Source: a virus. From it: a DNA stretch of 23,073 nucleotides. A program made the position numbers and the translations under genes. Below are positions 5,911 to 13,688 of this stretch, in pieces (the stretch's first letter is position 1; every line of letters begins with the position of its first letter). The notes beneath the pieces were generated by a model, which did no database searches, was not told the origin of the DNA, and saw only the letters and a list, made by a program, of their open reading frames with translations. The stretch lies in the IMG/VR virus record IMGVR_UViG_3300007541_000230, positions 1-23,073 of that record; one strand, 5' to 3'.

Positions 5911-6063
5911 ATGAATAAGAATATTCCTAGTCGTGGTCTTGGAGATACCATAGCAAAAGCGGCTAAAGCTATTGGTATTAAACAAAAGCCAGGTTGTGGT
6001 TGTGAGAAACGACAAGCCTTGCTCAACAAAGTAGTTCCGTATCGGAAGAAGGGAGCTAAGTAA
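5911..6063 (+). CDS. Small conserved CxC phage protein, 50 aa
   Basis: The ATG at 5911 follows CCAAGGAGATTACA, just 15 bases past the terminator T-tract. The protein has GLGDTIAKAAKAIGIKQ, then PGCGCEKRQALLNKVVPY and a basic end. The layout (GLGDxxxKxxKxxGIK, a CxxC- or CxC-type pair, then KRxxxLNKxxPY) is one I recall from many phage genomes near head and tail genes, with no function that I know. The two cysteines here are CGC. The stop overlaps the next ATG (TAATG). The gene is the first after the terminator and leads the tail-gene operon. Confidence 0.8.
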   Translation: MNKNIPSRGLGDTIAKAAKAIGIKQKPGCGCEKRQALLNKVVPYRKKGAK

Positions 6064-6725
6064 TGGGACTGTACAGCTATACTGAAGCTATCAATCATAT
6101 GCTGCTGTCCTCTGGTGAACATCTGATTTCTGATTTAGAAAATGAGGCGGGGGTCGATACAAGTGTCGCCCAGTTTATTTTAAACCAGTCAATTAAATCG
6201 GCTGTGATGAGAGGCATAGCTAACAACAGATATGTAGATACCTATACTCCTGAAGTTAATGGAACTATTCTGTTACCTTCTACTGCTTGTTACGCCCAGG
6301 TTGTTGAGCCTTTGTTTGATCCTACGACGGGGGAGGTGATCCAGACTACAATTAAGTCCAATCCAACAAGGCTGTTCAACATCACCAAGCAGACAGATGT
6401 TTTTGAAAAGGAGTTAAAAATTGAAGTTATTATTACTCTTGGCAATGCTGCTAATTATTTTGGGTGGGATGATATTGACTCGGCTTTACAGCGAGGAATA
6501 ATGGAAACAGCAGCTAGGGAGTATCAAATGATAACTCAGGGTGATCTAGATGTTGATAAGCGACTTGCTCAACGCGAGATGTATCATCTTGCTCGCGGTC
6601 GCGCAGGAGACATTTTCAAGAAACATAGATCTATTTTTGCTGGTGGAGATCCTGGTACTAGAGCCGCTATTGATAGGCGGGGTATTCTCAGCAACGATCC
6701 ATACTTTACAAGAACGAGGTTCTAA
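6063..6725 (+). CDS. Tail tubular protein A (T7 gp11-like), 220 aa
   Basis: The start overlaps the previous stop by one base; GGGAG at 6051-6055 is the ribosome site. Typical blocks are SYTEAINHMLLSSGEHLISDL at the N-terminus, AQFILNQSIKSAVMRGIANN (about 36-55), a beta hairpin leading to LPSTACYAQVV, and C-terminal AAREYQMITQGDLDVDKRLAQRE. T7 gp11 has 196 residues. The protein forms the dodecameric upper tail ring that joins the portal to the nozzle and supports the fibers. The next gene is its usual partner, tail tubular protein B, two bases downstream. Confidence 0.93.
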   Translation: MGLYSYTEAINHMLLSSGEHLISDLENEAGVDTSVAQFILNQSIKSAVMRGIANNRYVDTYTPEVNGTILLPSTACYAQVVEPLFDPTTGEVIQTTIKSNPTRLFNITKQTDVFEKELKIEVIITLGNAANYFGWDDIDSALQRGIMETAAREYQMITQGDLDVDKRLAQREMYHLARGRAGDIFKKHRSIFAGGDPGTRAAIDRRGILSNDPYFTRTRF

Positions 6726-6727
6726 TT

Positions 6728-9541
6728 ATGCCATTGACAAGACTTACAATCAATACCCTATCAGGAGGCGTTGGCCGTCAGGCCCCTACTAAGCGTCTTA
6801 CTTCAGAGGCTGAAAATATCGATAACTGTTTGGTAACGGTTGAGAAGTCTGTCGAAAAGCGTCCACCCCTCAGTCGGGTTGCTTATTCTACACAAGCAGG
6901 ACCTACAGACTCGTCATATCTTCCCGTATCTAACTTGGATGCCCCCGCGGGTTTTAATCCAGATAACCTGTATTTTCATTATCTTGATATTGATGGTTTC
7001 CGTCGATATTGTATTATTATTAATAGAGCAGGATATCCCTGGGACCCTACCCAAGTGGGAGATGATTATGGATTATTCCGTAAGGAAGTATCGCCAGGTG
7101 TGTTTGTCGATATTAACCTGAGTCATTTTATTACTGTGTTTAGAATAGAGCCCACTGAGTGGGTGGAAGAACCTGTTGATATTAGTGCAGGACTGGAATC
7201 TAATACTAGTGGATTTAACCGAGGAATTTTTGAGTACTTAACCTTTGGTAATAAAGATACGGAATCGTCTTATCGTGTCGCAAACCAAGTTTATAGCAAT
7301 GTTGCAGCTGCATCTATTGATAATACCTTTGGCTCAATGGATTATAATGTAGGCTGCATCTTATGGAATAAACTTATTCCAATTGATTACATGCCCGACA
7401 ACGGAGACTTAGATGGTGAAACAGCATCTAATTGGGTTGCTCAAGTTCCAAATGATGAATTTATTCACTCAGGCGACGTTATTAACTACAAAGTGGCAAA
7501 TCTACCCAATACTCAAGTTCCCAGCAATGAAGACATTATCAATCCAAATAATCCTGGAAATGGTTATTGGCGGAATGTACGAGATGATATCGATTTTGAA
7601 ATAGATCCAGATACTTTGGAAGAAAATGAAATAGGACAAAATGTAGAAAACTTTAGTATTGTTCCACAATATCCTGCATCAGAAGTCTATAATGATGTAA
7701 GAGATGCAAATGGCTATAAGGCTCAGCGTATGATGCATCATTATTATGATGATCCGCGTTTAATTCCATTTGATGAAGTAGCTGGTGTAGATTTTTTTAA
7801 AGATCATTATCAATTTACCTCACCTCTTGCTGCTGAAGAACGCGATGATTTAACCTCTATTGCAGATGGTTTTGGTAAGGTTTACTTTTGCCGTAACTCA
7901 TACTTAACCTTTCCTTCGGGATTCTATCGGGCTACTCGTTATTCAAAGAATCCATACTTTGAGCGACTAAGATCAGAAGGCCCAAATACTGTTATTGATC
8001 ATCGTAGAATGCCTATTATTATTTATAAAGATACGGCAACCGATGGTAACTGGCGTGTAGCTCATATGCCCTTGTTTCCAAGAAGAGCAGGAACAAGCCT
8101 AAGCAACCCAGGTCCAAAAGCGCTCGAGCGCAAAGAACGCATCCAATCAATGGCTATTTGGAAAAATAGAATGTGGATTGCTACAGACAACACAATCTTT
8201 GCTAGCAAAGCAAACAGCTTCTTTAACTTCTGGGTAGATGATGTTACTAATGTTGTAGAAACCGATCCAATTGATATCCAAGCTAGCGTTGGTGCCTACA
8301 ATAAACTTAGCTATATTGTACCCTTCCAGACAATCTTATTTGTAGCTAGCTCTGGTTCAGTACAGTTTGAGGTCCGTGGTGGCTCCATTGATACAGGTAT
8401 TTCTCCATTCAATGTTGAGTTCCGACCTACATCGTTCTACTCGACTTCTAAGCTTGTAGAACCCCAACGAATGGGTAACAATATCTTCTTTATGGATGCA
8501 GGCCGTATGTACATGTACCTAAGCGGCAGCTCTTTTAATGATGAATACTCAACTTCGATTGATGTAAGTACGCAATGTAAGGGTTACTTGCCTAGTACAT
8601 TTGGACCTGTAAATGCTTCGTCGGCTATTAATTCGTTAATGTTTGTAGATGGAGATAATACAAATCAAATGTATTTCTTTACCTTTAGAACCAATGGCGA
8701 TCAAGTTATTCAAAATGCGTTTTATAAATGGATTTTTGCTCCTGAAGACAACATTGTTTCTATGAAGTCCTACGAAAAGGATCTTTATTTAGTATCGCGT
8801 AGGCCTTTAGGACCTTCGGAATCAACTTCAGAAACTCGTTTAGTTGTTTATTTAGCTTCACTAGAAACTGTCCCACTGGCTACTCCAATGGTTGATGGTC
8901 TAGTTAAAACAGCCAATATCAATTACAATATCAACAGTCTTCAGACTCAGATTACATTACCGCATTATGATCCTTCGCTTGAAGATGGTTATGTTATACT
9001 CCCTCCAGAATGGAATAATGATGCTTATACAGTTATTCCTATAGTTGGTGTGGGTGTAACTTTTGAAGGTGGTATTTATAAAACTATTGTAGCTATTGAT
9101 GGTAATTATTTTCAAGAAGTTGAAAATACCCCACTTCCCGTATATGTAGGTCGAGCATATCAAATGAATATTGAGCTTTCACAACAAGTTCAACGAAGTA
9201 CTCCAGGTCGCGGAACGTCCTCTAATGAAGTTTATGAAGGTGTTCTTAATCTTAAGAAAGCTTTATTTAGACATCTTTATTCTGGGCCCTACAGTGTAGT
9301 TGTGCGTCGTAATAATCGACCAGATACGGAAGTAATGTTCCAACCAACAGATCTTAATAATATTATTACCCGAACTGATCAACTACGAATTGATACCTTC
9401 GGAGAAAAAAGTGTTAATATTCTTTCGTTCTCGGAAAAGGTACAAATCTTTATTCAATCTTCATTTCCAAATCCCGTTAACATTACTAATATAACTTTTA
9501 CAGGTAACTTTAGAAGTTCTAAGGCTACTGCAATAGAGTAA
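6728..9541 (+). CDS. Tail tubular protein B / nozzle (T7 gp12-like), 937 aa
   Basis: The ATG at 6728 follows CGAGGTTCTAATT. The N-terminus (TINTLSGGVGRQAPTKRL, then AENIDNCLVTVEKSVEKRPP) is the family signature. The central block RIQSMAIWKNRMWIATDNTIF (about 471-491), SKANSFFNFW and PFQTILFVASSGSVQFEVRGG are also characteristic. The family forms the hexameric tail nozzle through which DNA leaves. It is longer than T7 gp12 (794 aa). Residues about 236-283 (WVAQVPND, then HSGDVINY, then NPNNPGNGYW) look like a small inserted carbohydrate-binding-type fold, related in pattern to one in the fiber gene downstream; this is tentative. Confidence 0.93.
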   Translation: MPLTRLTINTLSGGVGRQAPTKRLTSEAENIDNCLVTVEKSVEKRPPLSRVAYSTQAGPTDSSYLPVSNLDAPAGFNPDNLYFHYLDIDGFRRYCIIINRAGYPWDPTQVGDDYGLFRKEVSPGVFVDINLSHFITVFRIEPTEWVEEPVDISAGLESNTSGFNRGIFEYLTFGNKDTESSYRVANQVYSNVAAASIDNTFGSMDYNVGCILWNKLIPIDYMPDNGDLDGETASNWVAQVPNDEFIHSGDVINYKVANLPNTQVPSNEDIINPNNPGNGYWRNVRDDIDFEIDPDTLEENEIGQNVENFSIVPQYPASEVYNDVRDANGYKAQRMMHHYYDDPRLIPFDEVAGVDFFKDHYQFTSPLAAEERDDLTSIADGFGKVYFCRNSYLTFPSGFYRATRYSKNPYFERLRSEGPNTVIDHRRMPIIIYKDTATDGNWRVAHMPLFPRRAGTSLSNPGPKALERKERIQSMAIWKNRMWIATDNTIFASKANSFFNFWVDDVTNVVETDPIDIQASVGAYNKLSYIVPFQTILFVASSGSVQFEVRGGSIDTGISPFNVEFRPTSFYSTSKLVEPQRMGNNIFFMDAGRMYMYLSGSSFNDEYSTSIDVSTQCKGYLPSTFGPVNASSAINSLMFVDGDNTNQMYFFTFRTNGDQVIQNAFYKWIFAPEDNIVSMKSYEKDLYLVSRRPLGPSESTSETRLVVYLASLETVPLATPMVDGLVKTANINYNINSLQTQITLPHYDPSLEDGYVILPPEWNNDAYTVIPIVGVGVTFEGGIYKTIVAIDGNYFQEVENTPLPVYVGRAYQMNIELSQQVQRSTPGRGTSSNEVYEGVLNLKKALFRHLYSGPYSVVVRRNNRPDTEVMFQPTDLNNIITRTDQLRIDTFGEKSVNILSFSEKVQIFIQSSFPNPVNITNITFTGNFRSSKATAIE

Positions 9542-9550
9542 GGAGAGACT

Positions 9551-12500
9551 ATGGGCTGCTTTGATTTTTCTTCTGATGATCCAGAATATTTAGATTCATT
9601 TAATGGTGTGGCCTCTATTGAAGTTAGCTATGCTAATACAGGAGTAGGACCCTATTCCTTTAGCTCTATTAGTCGACTTTGCGATATCCCCGCATCAGAT
9701 CAAATCTGTGTATATGTAGATGATGGCGTTACCGAAACGCAACTTACTTATGCAATTGACTACTCAATTAGTGGCGAAAATGTAACTTTAATTAATGCTG
9801 TCAGTCAAGCAACTATTATTATTCGTAGATGCACTCCCAATACTAAAATGTTTAGTACATTTGTTGAAGGAGCTAAACTTACAGCTAAACAACTAAATCT
9901 TGTGCTTTCGCAGTTATTGTTTATTTCACAAGAAAAAACTTTTGTTCCTTCTACACAAAATCATTATTATCCTTTATCAGCTAAAGTAACACCGTGGAAT
10001 GTATCTATTACATACGCAGCAAACCAATATGTTAATTACAACGGATCGATCTATCAATCTAAGATTTCGGGAAATGTAGGAAATCAACCAGATAGTAGCC
10101 CAACTGAGTGGGACTTTATTGAATTTGCAACTAATGGTTTTATTATAAGTGGTTCGCCTCTTAGCTATCCTGTAGAGTTTGATCTTTCTGGGGTCCAACT
10201 TAATCAAGGACTTGTTTGGAATGGTACTAAGTTTACCGCAGGGTTTATTGAAGGCCCCTCGTTAGATAACTTAAGTGATGTTATTATTACTTCAGCAAAT
10301 ACAGGTGATTTACTTCGCTATAATGGATCTAATTGGGTTAACTTTACCCCACCTTTTATTATGCTATCAAATGATTTTGAGTTTAATGTTTGGGCTTATT
10401 ACAAAAACCAAGCTTCCCTTAATCAAGCTAAAAATGATTCCGCAATTACTTTAAATGCGGACAAATGGAATCCATTTAAAGACACCGAGAGGTGGGTTAT
10501 ACCCAATATTCCTACTGTTTATGGGGTAATTAAAAATACTCTTCCATCAAGCGAACAACCTCCTGGAAGTGAAAATACCGCTGTTGAAGATTTCTTTACT
10601 CGGGTCTTAAATGCTGTAAACCTTGTTGAGACAAACACAGGAAATCCCATTAAAGCCCAGCTATATTGGAACTTAAATCTTAGGCGTTACCCAGCTTGGG
10701 AAGATACTGATAGCGGCGAACCATTAGATTCGTTTAGAACAGTTTTTTGGGATAAACCTTTAGAATTATACAATGTAGATATGTGGTCAAATCCCAAAAG
10801 TTTACAATACTCAGGTACTAATCTAGGCAAATCTACTGGTGAATTATATGAACGAGAAGCTTTACAAAATGCTTATTGGGCTGAGCTATATACAGGGGAA
10901 AATACTATAACATTTCAATCTAAGCTATATGGATATAATATTGAAGATAAAGGATTTTATTTGTCTGTCCCTGAATGCTACACCACATCTCTCAGCAATT
11001 TACCTATTATTAATGAAATAACGGACAATTATTATGCATTAAGTGACATTATTACACCTGAAATAATTCAAACTAATTTAAACGATAATGAGGGAATTGA
11101 CCGAGACAACTATTTAGCACAGCTACGCGACTTTGCTTTTGCTGGTTTTAGGACAGACAACACAGGATCTGGTACAAACAAAGGAAGAGATAAAACAGCT
11201 AGAACCTTTAAGAACAAAATGCTAGCTGCTAACTATAATGGGTTTAATAATGTTTCATTTAAACGACTAGAAACAGAAGAAGATGCAACAGATGTTCTTT
11301 GGAAAATGCCTGCACAAATTATTTATTTTAATAAATATGCTTTAGCTTTTGCAAATAATTCTACAGCAACTTTTGGAATTGAAAACGCGTTTGTTAATTT
11401 AATGAAGGGTACTCGGTTTACTGGTCGACATGTTGCAGAACAAGAATCTACTTTAGGTACTTCAACTATTCAATATGCAACAGGTGGTATATACAAAAGT
11501 GATAAAGTGTGGAGCGCGTGGTGCTCACGCTGGAGTGATGATGCTCCGGACAATATATCTTTTAATGAAGCGGATATTGAGTGGATGGTTTATAACTGTC
11601 CAAATACAACAAACAACTTTGGTGATTTCTTTGCAAATAAATTTCTTAAAACTAATCCAGCCACAACAGGTCCTAATCCCCCTCGATCTGGTACTATCTA
11701 TCCTTGGCTATATCGACCAAATAATTTTCTAAAAGAGGGAAATGTTCCAAACGGAGAGCGACAATTGAATGGATCACTTGGTACTCATCTATTTAATTTA
11801 GATTATAATAAATTGTTTTCAGAAGCTCATAATTTTGTTTCAGACCCAAGAGATGAATATGTGTTTAGAGTAGTTTTAAAACCAACTTTAACGGCAGTTT
11901 TCCGCAACCCTGCTCACAATTCTGCAACACCTCAAACCGCTGTTATTGTAGATTACGGTTTTAGTGAAGAAACGGACTTAACTACGGCTAATAAAACAAC
12001 TTTAAGCGAAATCTTTAAAAAAAATAAATCCAATATAAATGCTAGTTTTAGGAAAGCTAAGTTTAATAAAGAAAATGTATTTATATATGTACAAAATGAG
12101 CATTTTGAAGAGCAAAACGGTATTGCAAGATATGTTTTAACTTTATGTATTTCTGTTCCACGACTAAAATCAATCGGCTATAGTCGAATTTTTAGAAGAG
12201 CTTTTCAATCTACGCCTACTAGTACCTATGTACCAGCTGCTCAGGACAATACCGAAGATACAGATAAAGACTTAGGTCCTTGGACTTTTGAATTAAAGGT
12301 TCCTATATGGAACGATCCAAGGACCGATTCAAATAATTTAGGGCTTAGTGGTTATGATCATCTTTATAGTAATGCTGGACCAACTAATGAGTGGACAGCC
12401 GTAGGCAAACCTCAATTAGTTGCGGGTCGTAATGAATGTGCTGTTAAGTTTTCAAGAATGGGAATTCCAAGTAATCTTTGGATTAAACTATCTATTCTTA

Positions 12501-12553
12501 ATTCCGATGGTACTTCAACTTTATTAAATTCTAATGGTTGGATTGTACCTTAA
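9551..12553 (+). CDS. Tail fiber, T7 gp17-like N-terminus with unrecognised C-terminal region, 1000 aa
   Basis: The start follows TAAGGAGAGACT. Residues about 20-130 match the T7 fiber tail-attachment domain: GVGPYSFSS, ICVYVDDG, YAIDYSISG, IIIRRCTPNTK, FVEGAKLTAKQLNLVLSQL. Residues 149-189 (WNVSITYAANQYVNYNG, IYQS, then PTEWDFI) resemble a small CBM5/12-like carbohydrate-binding fold. DNLSDVIITSANTGDLLRYN (about 238-257) is a linker pattern common in fibers. The remaining 730 or so residues are aromatic-rich and lack repeats, a chaperone motif or an enzyme motif I know. They probably form the receptor-binding part. T7 gp17 has 553 residues. Strongly AT-rich. Confidence 0.88.
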   Translation: MGCFDFSSDDPEYLDSFNGVASIEVSYANTGVGPYSFSSISRLCDIPASDQICVYVDDGVTETQLTYAIDYSISGENVTLINAVSQATIIIRRCTPNTKMFSTFVEGAKLTAKQLNLVLSQLLFISQEKTFVPSTQNHYYPLSAKVTPWNVSITYAANQYVNYNGSIYQSKISGNVGNQPDSSPTEWDFIEFATNGFIISGSPLSYPVEFDLSGVQLNQGLVWNGTKFTAGFIEGPSLDNLSDVIITSANTGDLLRYNGSNWVNFTPPFIMLSNDFEFNVWAYYKNQASLNQAKNDSAITLNADKWNPFKDTERWVIPNIPTVYGVIKNTLPSSEQPPGSENTAVEDFFTRVLNAVNLVETNTGNPIKAQLYWNLNLRRYPAWEDTDSGEPLDSFRTVFWDKPLELYNVDMWSNPKSLQYSGTNLGKSTGELYEREALQNAYWAELYTGENTITFQSKLYGYNIEDKGFYLSVPECYTTSLSNLPIINEITDNYYALSDIITPEIIQTNLNDNEGIDRDNYLAQLRDFAFAGFRTDNTGSGTNKGRDKTARTFKNKMLAANYNGFNNVSFKRLETEEDATDVLWKMPAQIIYFNKYALAFANNSTATFGIENAFVNLMKGTRFTGRHVAEQESTLGTSTIQYATGGIYKSDKVWSAWCSRWSDDAPDNISFNEADIEWMVYNCPNTTNNFGDFFANKFLKTNPATTGPNPPRSGTIYPWLYRPNNFLKEGNVPNGERQLNGSLGTHLFNLDYNKLFSEAHNFVSDPRDEYVFRVVLKPTLTAVFRNPAHNSATPQTAVIVDYGFSEETDLTTANKTTLSEIFKKNKSNINASFRKAKFNKENVFIYVQNEHFEEQNGIARYVLTLCISVPRLKSIGYSRIFRRAFQSTPTSTYVPAAQDNTEDTDKDLGPWTFELKVPIWNDPRTDSNNLGLSGYDHLYSNAGPTNEWTAVGKPQLVAGRNECAVKFSRMGIPSNLWIKLSILNSDGTSTLLNSNGWIVP

Positions 12554-12563
12554 GGAGTTTTCT

Positions 12564-12782
12564 ATGGATTTACAATCTTTAATTACATCTCTTACATTCA
12601 TTGGGTCGTTAATATGGGTGGGCTATATAATTAATCAACGAATTTCTTCCATAGAAGTTACCCTTACAGAAATTAAAACTCTTCTTCAATCTACAATTGT
12701 TCGGATTGAGCATATTGAAAAAACCATAGATAAACTTGATAAAAGGGTTTCTGATGTCGAAAAAACAATCAATTGGAATTGA
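12564..12782 (+). CDS. Small membrane protein with coiled coil, 72 aa; lysis or spanin candidate
   Basis: The chosen start is ATG 12564, 9 bases after AAGGAG and just past the fiber stop; the upstream in-frame start at 12534 would lie inside the fiber gene and lacks a ribosome site. LITSLTFIGSLIWVGYIIN (about 6-24) is one membrane helix. The rest has heptad spacing of Ile, Leu and Val (ISSIEVTLTEIKTLL, IVRIEHIEKTIDKLDKRV) and should form a coiled coil. This layout fits inner-membrane spanin-like proteins and also small phage proteins of unknown role. T7 has its holin (17.5) at this place, after the fiber. Its last 29 bases overlap the next gene. Confidence 0.75.
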   Translation: MDLQSLITSLTFIGSLIWVGYIINQRISSIEVTLTEIKTLLQSTIVRIEHIEKTIDKLDKRVSDVEKTINWN

Positions 12783-13326
12783 TGTACCCGTAGTTGTAAT
12801 TCTTCTTTTAATTGTCTTTGCTTTAGCTAGTTGCAAATCCCCAGTTAAATCTATTGCAGATAATGCCAATAAGATTTCTACTCTAGCTCAATCTAGTAAA
12901 GAGCGTTTCGAAAGAATAGAAGAAGCCGCTAAAACCGAGCTTATTGATGTACAATCAGTCCAGAAAGAAGCTAAGGCTGGAGTACAAGAGCAAGAAAAAA
13001 TTATTGCAACAACTAAAATAACCATAGTAGACCTAACTAAAGTACAAGATATAGTACCTTGGTGGGGGACTATGATTAATTATATCTTCATAGGGTTAAG
13101 TATCCTAGGTGTCCTGGCTATTCTATGGTACCTAGGTGTAGGTAACTTAACTCGAAATTTCTTTTATTCTTTAGGAATGTTTGTTCCTAAAAAGAAAGTT
13201 GAAGAAGCTAAACTAGTCCGCAAGACCCTGGCTTCGGACGATCCCGTCACTACCAGGGAATTAGTAGCAGCATTAAGAGCGTCTGATCCCGCTTTTGATG
13301 CCGCATACAAGAAAACAAAGGAGTAA
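12754..13326 (+). CDS. Membrane/lipoprotein-like protein, 190 aa, two hydrophobic segments
   Basis: The start is ATG 12754 with AAAAGGG upstream, nested in another frame in the last 29 bases of the preceding gene. The N-terminus has VPVVVILLLIVFALASCKSP, a hydrophobic stretch ending in LASC, which fits a lipobox with Cys as the lipidated residue. A hydrophilic, partly coiled middle (ERFERIEEAAKTELIDVQSV, VQEQEKII) follows, then a second membrane helix (MINYIFIGLSILGVLAILWYL) and a charged C-terminus. The nesting resembles overlapping spanin pairs, but an outer spanin would not have the second helix. A plain two-helix membrane protein is equally possible. The family is not recognised. Confidence 0.75.
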   Translation: MSKKQSIGIDVPVVVILLLIVFALASCKSPVKSIADNANKISTLAQSSKERFERIEEAAKTELIDVQSVQKEAKAGVQEQEKIIATTKITIVDLTKVQDIVPWWGTMINYIFIGLSILGVLAILWYLGVGNLTRNFFYSLGMFVPKKKVEEAKLVRKTLASDDPVTTRELVAALRASDPAFDAAYKKTKE

Positions 13327-13329
13327 TCT

Positions 13330-13458
13330 ATGTTAGCTAATATCGAATCGTTTATTGGTAGTCTTTGGTTTGCTGGTATGCTTGGCCTCTTTGGTTACAT
13401 TGTCGGCCATATTTTCCCAATCTCTAAGATTGTAAAGCTTTTTGGTAAGGGTGATTAA
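13330..13458 (+). CDS. Single-helix membrane microprotein, 42 aa; holin candidate
   Basis: The ATG at 13330 follows AAAGGAGTAATCT, and the TAA at 13456-13458 overlaps the next ATG. The product has a short polar start (MLANIES), one hydrophobic segment (FIGSLWFAGMLGLFGYIVGHIF, about 8-29) with a Gly-rich face, and a basic end (KIVKLFGKG). This fits a small holin or antiholin, and it lies directly upstream of the small terminase gene, as T7 17.5 does. T7 17.5 has 67 residues. The function is inferred from position and topology only. Confidence 0.68.
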   Translation: MLANIESFIGSLWFAGMLGLFGYIVGHIFPISKIVKLFGKGD

Positions 13459-13679
13459 TGAAAGAAAAGTTAAATAGATTACAGGAATTACTTATTGATT
13501 GTTTAATCTCTGATCTACACAATCCCGATAAGCAAACTCCTGGTTTATATACCGTCGTTCGCGGTATCCTCAGCGATCATAAGGATCAGGTAAACAAGAT
13601 TCCGTCTGAGGCAATTGAAGCTGTTGAAGAAGCTCTTCGTGAGCAAGCACCTTTTAAAATTAAGAAGGCTGCTTATTAA
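13458..13679 (+). CDS. terS: Small terminase subunit (T7 gp18-like), 73 aa
   Basis: The start overlaps the previous stop by one base (TAATG). The segment LIDCLISDLHNPDKQTPGLYTVVRGILSDHKDQVNKIPSE aligns with the T7 gp18 core, in which RMLADLSDHERRSPQLYNAI is followed by a LLDRHK and QIGKL stretch; shared positions include the D/L/SD start, the TPxLY or SPxLY turn, the L/DxHK helix and the KI/KL end. T7 gp18 has 89 residues. The subunit recognises phage DNA and regulates the large terminase encoded 9 bases downstream. Confidence 0.85.
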   Translation: MKEKLNRLQELLIDCLISDLHNPDKQTPGLYTVVRGILSDHKDQVNKIPSEAIEAVEEALREQAPFKIKKAAY

Positions 13680-13688
13680 GGAGGTTAG

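Noticed and set aside
8120-8131. Perfect 12-base palindrome GCGCTCGAGCGC inside tail tubular protein B
   Set aside because: It is in the coding sequence for ALER and too short, without a loop or T-tract, to act as a terminator; no second copy was noticed.
12736-12753. TTG start extending the lipoprotein-like gene by six residues
   Set aside because: ATG 12754 has AAAAGGG at suitable spacing and gives a normal basic N-terminus before the hydrophobic segment.
13107-13142. CCTAGGTGT occurring twice within 40 bases
   Set aside because: It reflects the LGV residues repeated in the membrane helix, not a regulatory repeat.
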